Source: Pseudomonas sp. NFACC02 (GTDB taxonomy: Bacteria; Pseudomonadota; Gammaproteobacteria; Pseudomonadales; Pseudomonadaceae). Taken from it: 54,377 nucleotides of DNA. Positions within the stretch are counted from its first letter, which is position 1. The number at the start of each line of letters is the position of its first letter. Below are positions 34,070 through 42,903 of this stretch, in pieces. A model generated the notes under the pieces. That model was not told the origin of the DNA. It searched no databases and saw nothing but the letters and a program-made list of their open reading frames with translations. The stretch covers positions 24,044-78,420 of the forward strand of contig NZ_FOEO01000024.1 in the NCBI RefSeq assembly GCF_900110765.1. The letters are read 5' to 3'. Both the position numbers and the translations under genes were made by a program.

Positions 34070-34537
34070 TCACTCGCTGGCCTTGAACACCAGTTCGCCC
34101 TTGCGCCATTTGGCAGCCTTGGCCGTTGCGGACTTGAGCACTTTACTCAACCCCAGCTGGATCTGTTCATGGGCAGCAAACACCATGAACACGCTGTTCG
34201 ATTCCTTGAAAACAATACCGTGGCCTTCGGGCACATCGACAAAGGCATACTCGCCCAGACCGTAGAGGGTCATCTTGATGTCGCGAAACCTGATCTCGAA
34301 TTTGCCGCCTTCGCGACTGGGCAATACGGCGGCGCGAAAGTGATCGCCCACTTTCAACTCCAGGCGCGGTTTGTCATCGACCACCAGTGCGGTTTCGGTG
34401 TCGATTTCAGACATGTAGATGCCTTCAGGGGACTGCTCGATGACGTAAACGAAACGTGCCTGGAACTGCTTCACCAACTTCGCGCGCAAATCGCCGAGCA
34501 CGAACAACGCATGGGTATCCAGATTACTTACTGCCAA
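34070..34537 (-). CDS. Conserved-looking protein of unknown function
   Basis: A 155-residue soluble protein I do not recognise. It opens with LDTHALFVLGDLRAKLVKQFQARFVYVIEQ, continues with beta-rich segments (IYMSEIDTETALVVDDKPRLELKVGDHFRAAVLPS), and ends in a basic tail (ATAKAAKWRKGELVFKASE). The likely start is TTG at 34537, 8 nt after GGGAG, rather than longer readings upstream. Nothing around it (mrp operon, DUF2789) hints at a role. Confidence 0.6.
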   Translation of the reverse strand: MAVSNLDTHALFVLGDLRAKLVKQFQARFVYVIEQSPEGIYMSEIDTETALVVDDKPRLELKVGDHFRAAVLPSREGGKFEIRFRDIKMTLYGLGEYAFVDVPEGHGIVFKESNSVFMVFAAHEQIQLGLSKVLKSATAKAAKWRKGELVFKASE

Positions 34538-34876
34538 TGTACAAACTCCCAACCTGATAAGAGCTCGCCCGGCCACGGGGCCAGGCAAGAAAAATACGAG
34601 AAAAACGGTACGCCCCGATTGCCGGGGACTGGCATGGCTGTGGATTCTACCGGCTCAGAGTCTATACGGGATATATGCCTTTCGTCCGTTATATGACCAT
34701 TTTTGTACATGGGCGCCCTGCCGGGGGCTGTGTCCAGTCGCCTGGACATCGAACGAAGGGTACTGAATCGTTCAGGCAAACAGTTAGAACTCTTGCACCC
34801 TGAACGGACTCACATGCATCACACGCTCCACCCATGCCCACGCCAACCCGGGTTTTTGACCCGCCAGGGAGACACT

Positions 34877-35119
34877 ATGGAACTTACTCCACCGACACTT
34901 GCGACATTGTTCGAACAGTTGGGCCTTGACTCCGATCAAGCGAGCATCGACGCGTTTGTCAGTGCCCATTCGTTGCCCGACGACGTGAAGCTCATTGACG
35001 CAGACTTCTGGACACCGCAACAGGCACGTTTTCTAAAAGAGGAGCTACGGGTAGATGCCGAATGGGCTCCTGTCGTGGACGAGCTCAATGAACTGCTCCA
35101 TTCGACCAAAGCCAGCTAA
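34877..35119 (+). CDS. DUF2789 protein
   Basis: An 80-residue acidic, helical protein matching DUF2789: LFEQLGLDSDQASIDAFVSAHSLPDD, then DADFWTPQQARFLKEELRVDAEWAPVVDELNELL. The family is common in Pseudomonas and relatives and has no known function. AGGGAGA lies 6 nt before the ATG, and a strong terminator follows, so it is a single-gene unit. Confidence 0.85.
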   Translation: MELTPPTLATLFEQLGLDSDQASIDAFVSAHSLPDDVKLIDADFWTPQQARFLKEELRVDAEWAPVVDELNELLHSTKAS

Positions 35120-35133
35120 GCGAAGGCCTTGAA

Positions 35134-35165
35134 AAAGATGGCGGCCACTCAGGCCGCCATCTTTC
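35134..35165. terminator. Rho-independent terminator
   Basis: A 13-bp perfect stem (AAAGATGGCGGCC, 35134-35146, with 35152-35164), loop ACTCA, then TTTCC. It ends the DUF2789 gene and could also stop transcripts of the convergent lipase-like gene. Confidence 0.85.
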
Positions 35166-35217
35166 CTTACATAATCGGTAATGCCCTCTAACAACCCCTG
35201 ATCACAACCGGGCCGGG

Positions 35218-36684
35218 CTAGTGCGGATACCCCGACTGACTTTCATTTGGAAACCGCAGTCTCCCATCGGCTGCCGGAGCGTGGAGAAAGAAGCTTTCAA
35301 CCAGCCTGCCGCGCCGCCCCAACGTGTTGTTCCAGTGCGCCGAACAGTGAATGTATCGTTGGTACAGCATCTTCAGCTCGCTGTCGCTCAGTGACACGTC
35401 TTCCCCGCGCGCATAAGCGATCAGTTTAACCGCCACCTCCCGTAGCTCCGGTGGCAGACTCAGGTCCGGCGACTCTGGGACAGGTTGAAACGGTACACCT
35501 TCGTCGCACGCCAGTGCGTGCATCACCCGCAGGTAAACCCTGGACAGATGGCCGAACACCCGACGCTCCAACATCACGGTTGCCACCACGCTCTTCGTCC
35601 CTGAACCGCGCTGCGCGACGCGTTCGATGCACTCCACCCCCATCGATGCCGTATCGTCCAGCGGATCGATCCATCGCTGCGCCTCCAGGCGGACCATCTC
35701 GGCGTGCGTTTCCAGCCAGGCATCGGTGGTTTCGAACGGCGTGTTGGCGCTGACCTGGCTGCGACGCGGCCGGCTCAGCGCAATCTTCTCCACCGATTGA
35801 GCGTGGTAACCGCCGCCGACATCCGAATGGCTCCCTGGTACCACGATTTCTCGCGGCCAGTCAGGCGTCACACTGTTCAAGGCGAAATTACGTCGATGCT
35901 CGTCGGCCGCCACCAGGTGCAGGACTTGCTGCGCACACCCCGGCGGCAAAAACAGATTGACCCGCGTGTTGACGGCATCGCGAACATTACCCAGATCGGA
36001 AATCCCCCCCACTGCCGCCACGGTGTCGAAAAGCCCGATCACCTTCAGGCGTATACAACCGCTGCTCCAGGAAAAATCTGCTGCCAGCGGCAGCTTGCGA
36101 GTATTGAGGATCGGCTGGAGGGCACCACGCGGTCCCTTGAGCACTTCATTGGCGAAATGGCGGGCGGATGCTGCTCCGCGGCTGAAGCCAAAAAGGTCCA
36201 GTTCGAGGGCCGCGATCACGCACGCTGGATTGTCGGCTTCAAAAGTATCGAGTACATCGCCAATCTTTTTGACGCCTCTATACACTTTCGCGACGACGCC
36301 CGTATTACCTCGCCCAAAACCCTGACCCGACACTCTGGAATCACGACCGCCAGAAGTGGTACCCACGCCTCCGACATAAACGGCGTGATAAACCCGCAAT
36401 CCGTCCCCCGCATTCCGGGCTTTGGGCTGACACCGATATAAGTCGGCCAGTCGGGCAATGTTGGTGAGGTCATTGCTATAACTGCTGCCGGGATCGGAAT
36501 GCCGACCCCCGCATTCCTTGATATGTGCATTGTTATAAACTTCGGCCATGGCCTGGCAATCGGCGCCAATCTGGCTATTGACGCGGTTATTGCCCGTTCC
36601 GTCGAAGAACACGCCAATGCGAACAGTAACGCTCAACGCGCTGGCCGCGGAGCTTGAAGTTGTGTGTGTATGGAAAGCTTTCAT
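35218..36684 (-). CDS. DUF2235 / Tle1-like lipase, possible type VI effector
   Basis: A 488-residue alpha/beta-hydrolase of the DUF2235 family, which includes Tle1-type phospholipase effectors of type VI secretion. The family opening VRIGVFFDGTGNN is at about 21-33, the nucleophile elbow G166-F-S168-R-G170 gives the catalytic Ser168, and H286-S-D288-VGGGYH holds the later catalytic acid/histidine region. LFDTVAAVGG (219-228) is also typical. There is no signal peptide, as expected for a secreted effector. No VgrG, PAAR, adaptor or immunity gene is adjacent, so it is an orphan or cytoplasmic lipase. The upstream DNA (36685-36940) is clearly AT-richer than its surroundings. Confidence 0.82.
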   Translation of the reverse strand: MKAFHTHTTSSSAASALSVTVRIGVFFDGTGNNRVNSQIGADCQAMAEVYNNAHIKECGGRHSDPGSSYSNDLTNIARLADLYRCQPKARNAGDGLRVYHAVYVGGVGTTSGGRDSRVSGQGFGRGNTGVVAKVYRGVKKIGDVLDTFEADNPACVIAALELDLFGFSRGAASARHFANEVLKGPRGALQPILNTRKLPLAADFSWSSGCIRLKVIGLFDTVAAVGGISDLGNVRDAVNTRVNLFLPPGCAQQVLHLVAADEHRRNFALNSVTPDWPREIVVPGSHSDVGGGYHAQSVEKIALSRPRRSQVSANTPFETTDAWLETHAEMVRLEAQRWIDPLDDTASMGVECIERVAQRGSGTKSVVATVMLERRVFGHLSRVYLRVMHALACDEGVPFQPVPESPDLSLPPELREVAVKLIAYARGEDVSLSDSELKMLYQRYIHCSAHWNNTLGRRGRLVESFFLHAPAADGRLRFPNESQSGYPH

Positions 36685-36990
36685 AAGCAGAGCACCTGTG
36701 AGGGCTGACGATCATCCGGACATGTTGCAGCCGGACCTATAACTCACAGAATGCTCACGCCTCTGACAGCGTCAACGGGGAGAATGGAACTTCAGAAACT
36801 TCCCACTCATCTATCAGACAATTAAAAGACTTATGCTCATTTATCCCTCTGATTCGGAGATTATCTTCGCCGTCTTCAAGGCGAAACTAAACAAACAACG
36901 CGTAAATAAACAACCTTTAGATACGACAACCCGTCATTAATGGGCAGACCTGATTCGGGTCCGCGCTTTCAACACACGGTGATCACTGCA
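36685..36990. other. AT-rich intergenic region
   Basis: About 300 bp between two minus-strand genes. The base composition drops to AT-rich at 36790-36940. CCC-GTCATTAAT-GGG near 36930-36944 may form a hairpin beyond the chemoreceptor stop codon. The promoter of the lipase-like gene should be here. No gene is supported. Confidence 0.45.
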
Positions 36991-38628
36991 TCAACCGGAT
37001 TGAACAGCTCCGCCTTCGGGCCTGTACCCCAGGCGCAGACCGCCCCAATGCCTGCCTCTGACCATGATGGGCACCGACAGATCGTGCATCAGTTCGCCGG
37101 TGTCTCGGGTATAGGTCTGCAGCAGCACCGGTTGCTGATGGCTGCCGCAGCGAATGCCCGTACGGTCCTCGAATTTGCGCTTGGTCCGGTTGGCCACGGC
37201 GTCGACCGCAGCATCACCGGTCAAGGGCTTGCTGAACGCCTGGTTGTGGGTTGGAACATACCCCTGCTGTGTGCAGGCAATCGCGAACACAAGGCCCTCA
37301 TGACGCGACAGCAACGGCTCTTGAATGGCCGGCAGCACCTGATCGGTATAGCGGTCGAAGCGAGTCTGGTATTTGGTCGGAGACGTGTTGGCGATGGGTT
37401 GATAAGCGCGGTCGAACAAGTCCTCCAGACTCACTCGCCGCTGGTCGAGGTCGCGCTCGAACTGTTGCGCGATCTGGCTGGCGCCTTCGCGCGCGAGGTC
37501 ATAGACGCGCTGGTGATAATCGTCCAGACCGACCTCCGCCAGGCGTTCACTGATCGTCTCGGCCTGCCCTTCCATTTGCACCGCCGACCTGGCCAGTTGG
37601 CGCGTCTGATCGTCGCTGATGGCCAGGTCACTGCGCATCTGCTCCACGGCCACGAACAGGCTGCTCAGTTGCGCCTGGTTGGTCTGCGCGCCCAAAGCAA
37701 TTTCATTGACCTGCCCCTCCACACCCGCAGCCAGTCGCGCGATGCTGGCGAGCTGCTGCCCGGTCAGTTCTACCTGCTCGACACCACCATTCAGGTCGCC
37801 GGACAACTGGCGGATCTGCTCGACCACCTGCGCGGTGCGTTGCTGAATGTCGGCCACCATTTCCCCGACCTCGCCGGTGGCCGATGCGGTACGTCCCGCC
37901 AGCCCCCGTACTTCATCGGCGACCACGGCAAACCCGCGACCATGTTCACCGGCCCTGGCCGCTTCAATCGCGGCGTTGAGCGCCAGCAGGTTGGTCTGGC
38001 TGGCGATCGACTGAATCACCGCCGTCACCCGCTGGATATCTTCACTGCGCTGGCTGAGTGCTTCGATCAGGTGCCGGCTGTTGTCGGCGCGCTCACTGAG
38101 TTGGTGCATCAAGGTGATGGATGCGTTGAGAACGCTCAGCCCCGCATCGCTGCTCTGCCGCGCTTCGCTGGCGGCGCTGAGGGCTTGCTGACTGAGCGAA
38201 GAGGTCGCCCGCTCGGTGGCGATCATCACGTCGGCACTGCTGACGATCTGCTCGGCAGCATCGACCTGGGATTGCAGCTTGCCCGCCAGTTGCCTGACCG
38301 AATACGCAACCGCCGCCGCCGACAGCGCATTGTGGCTGGTGCTGCGGGACAGATCGCGGGTCAGTTTGCCAAGGGCGTCTTCCTGGACGGCCTCGGGCGC
38401 GGGCACCCCACGGGCCGCGAACAGACGTGGCAACCACAGGACCAGCAGGCTCAACGGCAAGCAGACATACACTGACACCCCGCCCCAGGCCATCGCCCCC
38501 AGCACCAGGCACAACGCCATGCTCTGCAACAACGGCATCAGCCAGCGCGATCCCCTGACGGACGTCGGAGCGCTCGCCTTTGGCAGTTGTGGAGGAAGCG
38601 TCGCGGTGTAACGTCCATTCGCAGCCAT
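36991..38628 (-). CDS. Methyl-accepting chemotaxis protein with C-terminal sensor domain
   Basis: A 545-residue chemoreceptor-type protein. Two adjacent membrane helices lie at about 30-67 with almost no periplasmic loop. The cytoplasmic signalling hairpin is in the middle of the protein (tip region IASQTNLLALNAAIEAARAGEHGRGFAVVADEVRGLAGRT). A roughly 140-residue domain follows (YQTRFDRYTDQVLPAIQEPL...GIRCGSHQQPVLLQTYTRDTGELMHDLSVPIMVRGRHWGGLRLGY), Cache-like in its last third. Sensing should therefore be cytoplasmic and C-terminal. The start at MAANG has AGGT upstream; an ATG seven codons earlier is possible. Confidence 0.85.
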   Translation of the reverse strand: MAANGRYTATLPPQLPKASAPTSVRGSRWLMPLLQSMALCLVLGAMAWGGVSVYVCLPLSLLVLWLPRLFAARGVPAPEAVQEDALGKLTRDLSRSTSHNALSAAAVAYSVRQLAGKLQSQVDAAEQIVSSADVMIATERATSSLSQQALSAASEARQSSDAGLSVLNASITLMHQLSERADNSRHLIEALSQRSEDIQRVTAVIQSIASQTNLLALNAAIEAARAGEHGRGFAVVADEVRGLAGRTASATGEVGEMVADIQQRTAQVVEQIRQLSGDLNGGVEQVELTGQQLASIARLAAGVEGQVNEIALGAQTNQAQLSSLFVAVEQMRSDLAISDDQTRQLARSAVQMEGQAETISERLAEVGLDDYHQRVYDLAREGASQIAQQFERDLDQRRVSLEDLFDRAYQPIANTSPTKYQTRFDRYTDQVLPAIQEPLLSRHEGLVFAIACTQQGYVPTHNQAFSKPLTGDAAVDAVANRTKRKFEDRTGIRCGSHQQPVLLQTYTRDTGELMHDLSVPIMVRGRHWGGLRLGYRPEGGAVQSG

Positions 38629-38769
38629 ATCCGTGAACCTGCTTATCATTATTTTGAAAGCATTAAACGCCACATAGAGGCCTTGCGCCATGAGTCGATG
38701 GTGGTAGTCGGTCGGATTTACGAAAGAAAGTGCACCTGAGGCGCATCAGTAAACTGCAGGCGACAAAAA

Positions 38770-38799
38770 GCCCGACTGCCTGGAAACAGGCAGTCGGGC
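38770..38799 (-). terminator. Rho-independent terminator of the DksA-like gene
   Basis: GCCCGACTGCCTG (38770-38782) pairs with CAGGCAGTCGGGC (38787-38799) around a 4-nt loop. On the minus strand TTTTT follows the stem, 22 bp after the DksA-like stop codon. Confidence 0.9.
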
Positions 38800-38821
38800 C
38801 TTGACCATCCTGTCGGCCGGA

Positions 38822-39226
38822 TCAGGCCTGACGCTGGTGGCGGTCGATCTGTTCGTGGCGTTCCTGGGCTTCGATGCAGTACTTGGTGGTCGGGCTGATC
38901 AGCAGACGCTTCAGGCCGATAGGCTCACCACTGTCATCGCACCAGCCAAACGTGTCTTCGGCGATACGGGTCAGGGCCATTTCCAGCTGTGGAAGCATGC
39001 GCTGATCGCGGTCGATCACATTGACCAGCCAGTGGCGCTCTTCTTCGACGGAAGCAGCGTCAGCAGGATCAGCCGGAGTGTCCAGGCTTTCGATAGCGAT
39101 ACGGCTCTGCTCGATGCGCTCGTGGATTTCCACTTTCATGTCTTGCAACAGCTTGACGAAGAAAGCGTGTTGCTCCGCGTTCATGTAGTCATCGGCCGGC
39201 ATCGCCAGCAACTTTTCCTTGGTCAT
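38822..39226 (-). CDS. DksA/TraR-family factor with incomplete zinc finger
   Basis: A 134-residue DksA-like protein, which would bind the RNA polymerase secondary channel and act with ppGpp. The coiled-coil tip residues D53-x2-D56-x-A58 (TPADPADAASVEEE) match the Asp-Asp-Ala of DksA. The C4 zinc site is half gone: C96-DD-S99 and C117-IE-A120 keep only two cysteines (FGWCDDSGEPIG, YCIEAQERHE). Zinc-independent DksA paralogues are known in P. aeruginosa (DksA2), so this may work under zinc limitation or oxidation. The start at MTKEKL is preceded by AGAGAAA. A strong terminator follows. Confidence 0.87.
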   Translation of the reverse strand: MTKEKLLAMPADDYMNAEQHAFFVKLLQDMKVEIHERIEQSRIAIESLDTPADPADAASVEEERHWLVNVIDRDQRMLPQLEMALTRIAEDTFGWCDDSGEPIGLKRLLISPTTKYCIEAQERHEQIDRHQRQA

Positions 39227-39663
39227 TGATTTCTCTATAAAAAAACGTGCATTAAGGCGAATCAAGGGAGCGCCTTGGCCCGAGTTTAAAAAGCGCCGTA
39301 GTCTCCAAGCGCCATCGGGCACTCAATTTACGAGGGGCGGCAGTCTAAGGCCGGTGTTCGTACTCGGCAACATAATTGATCAGCAATCGCTCAACAAGCC
39401 CTCAAATGCCTGCTGGCACTGGACGAAACCGGGGTTCGGGCAAGTCCCGCACCGATCGGTCGCCGGCGCGCGCCTGCTCGCAAAAGGAATGCTGCGGTGC
39501 ATCAGGCACCCCGGATGATCCTTGATCAGGGCCAACGCGCGCCTACAAAAACGCGCCGACGGTGTCTGACCCGTCACGCGCGTCTGCGTTCAAACCCATA
39601 AAACAAAAGGGTCGGATTCGCCAACTGGCCGGCGCCCCCAATTCCGACACAGTGCGCGGTCCG
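39227..39663. other. Intergenic region, no gene supported
   Basis: A 437-bp gap. The first 60 bp are AT-rich and likely hold the DksA-like gene promoter. GCGCGCCTGCTCGC (39466-39479) and GCGCGCCTAC (39536-39545) look like decayed REP halves. I found no reading frame with a ribosome binding site and no recognisable RNA gene. Confidence 0.45.
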
Positions 39664-40683
39664 TTACAGGACCACCACTCGCCCTTCCAGCGCGCTGATC
39701 CTCGCGGCATCCAGCACCTTCGCCGACGCCACGGCATCCCGGGCGTCCACTGGATTACGCCCTTTATTCACCACCGCGTCCTGCAACTGCCGATAAAACG
39801 CCGGCCAGTCGCCGCGTTCGGACGGCACTCGCTCGCGGTGTTCGCCGTGCTCGAACCAGCCCCAGCGACGATGTTCCTCCACGCCCCAGCGCTCGCCTTC
39901 GGATCCGGGAGACAACCCTGCCAGTGCCGCTGCTTCCTGGCCGTCGAGGCCATCCACGGTATAGCAGCCTTGCGACCCGTTGACCCGAAAACGCGGACCT
40001 TGAGCGTTTTGCAGGCAGTTGCCCCACAGATGCGACGTCATGCCGCTGGCGTGAATCAGTGAAAGGAAGAAGCCGTGATCGACGTTCTGCGCTGGCGTGG
40101 CGAATTCAAGCTCGGCATAGACACGCTTGACCGGCCCGAACAGTTGCATCGCCTGATCCACCAGGTGACTGCCCAGATCACGCAGGATCCCGCCGCCGCT
40201 TTCCTTGCCCACCGAGGAAGGCGAATAACGCTCGATGCGGGACTCAAAGCGCCTGACGTCACCCAATACGCCTTGATCGATCAGCTTGCGCACGGTGAGG
40301 AAATCCGAATCCCAACGACGGTTCTGGTAAACACTCAGCAGCACGTTCCGGCGATCGGCGGCGTCGACCAGTTGCTGTGCCTGTGTTGCGTCGGGCGCGA
40401 AGGGTTTGTCGCTGACCACCGGCACGCCCTGTTCGATGGCCTCCAGGATCAGTGCCCGTCGTGACGCCAAAGGGGTAGAGATCACTACCGCGTCGACGCC
40501 CGCCGCAACCATGTCAGCCAGGCTGTCGAAGGCCGGAACCTTGGGATAGTCCTTGCTCAGCGCCTGGCGACGTTCAGGCGAGCGCGTTACAACGCCGGCA
40601 AAGCTGGCGCCGATCAGGCTGGCGAGCAGCGGTGCATGAAAGAAGCGCCCGCCCTTGCCGTAGCCGATGAGTCCGATTTTCAT
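39664..40683 (-). CDS. Gfo/Idh/MocA-family oxidoreductase
   Basis: A 339-residue NAD(P)-dependent oxidoreductase. The N-terminal Rossmann motif is IGLIGYGKGGRFFHAPLL (residues 3-20). The catalytic-lysine motif usually read E-K-P appears as VVSDKPFAPD. DLGSHLVDQAMQLFG carries the conserved Asp and His. The family acts on sugars, inositols or bile-pigment-like substrates; the particular substrate is not evident. No sugar genes lie nearby, so it appears as a lone gene. Confidence 0.88.
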   Translation of the reverse strand: MKIGLIGYGKGGRFFHAPLLASLIGASFAGVVTRSPERRQALSKDYPKVPAFDSLADMVAAGVDAVVISTPLASRRALILEAIEQGVPVVSDKPFAPDATQAQQLVDAADRRNVLLSVYQNRRWDSDFLTVRKLIDQGVLGDVRRFESRIERYSPSSVGKESGGGILRDLGSHLVDQAMQLFGPVKRVYAELEFATPAQNVDHGFFLSLIHASGMTSHLWGNCLQNAQGPRFRVNGSQGCYTVDGLDGQEAAALAGLSPGSEGERWGVEEHRRWGWFEHGEHRERVPSERGDWPAFYRQLQDAVVNKGRNPVDARDAVASAKVLDAARISALEGRVVVL

Positions 40684-40806
40684 AACGCTTCCAATCCTTA
40701 TCTGGATGAACAGCCCCCGGTGGTGGGAGATTCTATGGTTCTCGGACCGGTGGTGTCAGTCCGGTTTTGAGAGTCGCAACGCCTGCCAGCATGCGCCACA
40801 TCCCGG

Positions 40807-40855
40807 ATGACGCAGAGCGTCATTGAATGTGTTACCACGCGGAGCGTCGGAACAA
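40807..40855. repeat. Short 'GTTCCCACGCTCCGCG' repeat, inverted copy
   Basis: GATGACGCAGAGCGTC and ACCACGCGGAGCGTCGGAAC are the reverse complement of the 33998 element with the same order of parts. It abuts the REPIN-like element that follows. Confidence 0.6.
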
Positions 40856-40856
40856 T

Positions 40857-40940
40857 CAGCTTGCTCGCGATGGGAGTGAGCCAGTTTCATCAAAGGTGAA
40901 TGACAAACCGCATTCGTCAGCAAGCTGACTCCCACCGGTT
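40857..40940. repeat. REPIN-like element
   Basis: CAGCTTGCTCGCGATGGGAG near 40858 and CAGCAAGCTGACTCCCACC near 40919 bracket a spacer with AAAGGTGAATGACAAACCGC. The right half and spacer are nearly identical to 27230-27275, and each is followed by a structured repeat, so the two elements travel together. Confidence 0.65.
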
Positions 40941-40994
40941 TTATGTTTATTCAACGATTTCGGTGTTGAATCTAGCAGCGCAAAGCGCGCTCTG

Positions 40995-41305
40995 GCTTTT
41001 GATCTTCATACCGCAGCAGGCCAGACACCACAAAGCGCGACTTGGGTGCAGGCCAAACGCAGACGACGCGCAGTGGCGCCGAGCGGCATGGATGCCGCGA
41101 GAGCGCCGTCAGGACAGGGATGTCCGTTCGGCGCGGGCCCACGGAGCGTCGTCGGAGTGCGGGTACCCGACGCAGGAGGGCCAAGCCGGGAGCCCAACAC
41201 TTGGTTACTTGGTGTCTTCAAGTAACCCGCCGAAGGCGGAACAGTTTGGCCGTTAGGACAAACCACACCGTCAGCGTCACCCAAATAGTGGAAATGCGCA
41301 CCCTA
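40995..41305 (+). repeat. Structured ~300-bp intergenic repeat, copy 3
   Basis: The same family as 212-510 and closest to copy 2. Stems: CGCCG/CGGCG at 41104-41108/41129-41133 with inner GGAC/GTCC at 41112-41115/41122-41125; only the loop differs (AGGGAT for ATGGAT). ACAC and GTGT flank TTGGTTACTTG, then CCGCC-GAA-GGCGG. A REP half (CTACAAGCTGGCTTGCTGGCGAATG) follows. The remaining 41330-41545 is the upstream region of the next gene. Confidence 0.8.
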
Positions 41306-41545
41306 CAAGCTGGCTTGCTGGCGAATGATTCTGCGCAAAAGGGATGCGTGACGTCAGGCGAGAATCCAGGCCAATGAACAGTTACTTGTACAAAACCGAC
41401 GAGCTGTACAACTTTTTCGTAGCTTTTTGATATCACTTTTGTGATGATCACTGCACTGCCAACGGAATACGCAGCTGAGCATTGTTTTCGCTCTTCAGGC
41501 CATGGAACGGAAAACCCTGCCGTTCCACTTGCCTGAGCCGCCATC

Positions 41546-42859
41546 ATGTTTTTCGACGCCTCCAAGACCAGACTCATTCAGCAACTTCAGTCGACCGTCG
41601 CCCTTCAAGCTGGTCTGCTGGAAGCCATCAACCGCTCCATGGCCAGTGTGGAGTTCGATGTCAATGGCATCGTGCTCAGCGTCAACGATAACTTTTGCAC
41701 CACCCTCCGTTATCGCCCCGAACAGGTGATCGGGAAAGCGCATAGCATGTTCTGCACCCCCGAACATGTACGTAGCGCCGAGTACGCGCAGTTGTGGTCC
41801 CGACTGCGCAATGGCGAATTCGTGTCGGCGACCTTTCAGCGCGTGGCGGGCAACGGCAGCACGGTCTGGCTGGAGGCGAGCTATAACCCGATCAGGGATG
41901 CCAACGGGACGGTGGTGAAGATCGTCAAATACGCGTTGGACGTCACTCAAAAGCTACAGTCGGAGAGTGAGACCCGCAACAAATTGCAGGCAATCGACCG
42001 TGCGATGGCCGTGATCGAGTTCGACCTGGAAGGCCGCATCATTGGCGCCAACGATAACCTGTTACGCCTGCTCGGTTACAGCCGCCAGGAGTTGCTGGGC
42101 AAGCACCACAAGATGCTTTGCCCCTCCGAACTCACCAGCAGTCCGGAGTATCAGGACTTCTGGCGCCAGTTGAACAAGGGGGAATTTTTCAGCGGTCAGT
42201 TCAAACGCGTCGGCAAGCACGGTCGGACGGTGTGGCTCGAGGCTTCCTATAACCCGGTGTACGACGCCTGCGGCAAGCTGCTGAAAGTCGTCAAATTTGC
42301 CTCAGACGTCACCGCGCGCATCGAGAAACATGAGCAGGATTCCCACAGCGCGGCGCAGGCCTATCACATCTCCGTGCAGACGCAGAAAGTCGCCGAACAA
42401 GGCACTCAGGTGATTCAACAGGCGGCCAGCGAGATGCGCCAGATCTCGCGCAACATCGACGACTCGTCGCGCATCATCGGCCAACTGGGCGAACGGTCGG
42501 AGCAGATCACGACCATCGTCAACACCATCCACGGCATCGCCGATCAGACCAACCTGCTGGCCCTCAACGCCGCCATCGAAGCCGCAAGGGCCGGTGATCA
42601 GGGTCGAGGGTTCGCCGTGGTCGCCGACGAGGTGCGCCAACTGGCCGGGCGTACCAGTCGCTCGACGCAGGAGATTTCCGAGATGATCCAGTTGATCCAG
42701 ACCGAAACCCGTCAGGCGATCATGAGCATGGACAACACCCGCACCAATGCGGCTAAAGGGGTGGAGCTGGCCGATCAGGCGGGCTCGGCGATCGTGCAGA
42801 TCAGTAACGGCACCAATGATGCTGTGGATGCGGTGCGGATCTTCGCAGGGGCCAATTGA
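41546..42859 (+). CDS. PAS-PAS-MCP soluble chemoreceptor, BdlA-like
   Basis: A 437-residue protein with two tandem PAS domains (about 20-140 and 145-265, each with the paired NRSMASVEFDVNG / DRAMAVIEFDLEG opening and a VWLEASYNP core) followed by a methyl-accepting signalling domain (IADQTNLLALNAAIEAARAGDQGRGFAVVADEVRQLAGRT). It has no membrane segment and no HAMP domain. This is the architecture of BdlA, the P. aeruginosa biofilm-dispersion protein (417 residues). Several paralogues with this layout exist in pseudomonads, so the symbol is withheld. Redox or energy sensing through the PAS domains is likely. Confidence 0.87.
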   Translation: MFFDASKTRLIQQLQSTVALQAGLLEAINRSMASVEFDVNGIVLSVNDNFCTTLRYRPEQVIGKAHSMFCTPEHVRSAEYAQLWSRLRNGEFVSATFQRVAGNGSTVWLEASYNPIRDANGTVVKIVKYALDVTQKLQSESETRNKLQAIDRAMAVIEFDLEGRIIGANDNLLRLLGYSRQELLGKHHKMLCPSELTSSPEYQDFWRQLNKGEFFSGQFKRVGKHGRTVWLEASYNPVYDACGKLLKVVKFASDVTARIEKHEQDSHSAAQAYHISVQTQKVAEQGTQVIQQAASEMRQISRNIDDSSRIIGQLGERSEQITTIVNTIHGIADQTNLLALNAAIEAARAGDQGRGFAVVADEVRQLAGRTSRSTQEISEMIQLIQTETRQAIMSMDNTRTNAAKGVELADQAGSAIVQISNGTNDAVDAVRIFAGAN

Positions 42860-42903
42860 AAACCCCACGCCTCTAGATGCCTTTACCCTGCACCTACAAG
42901 CGC

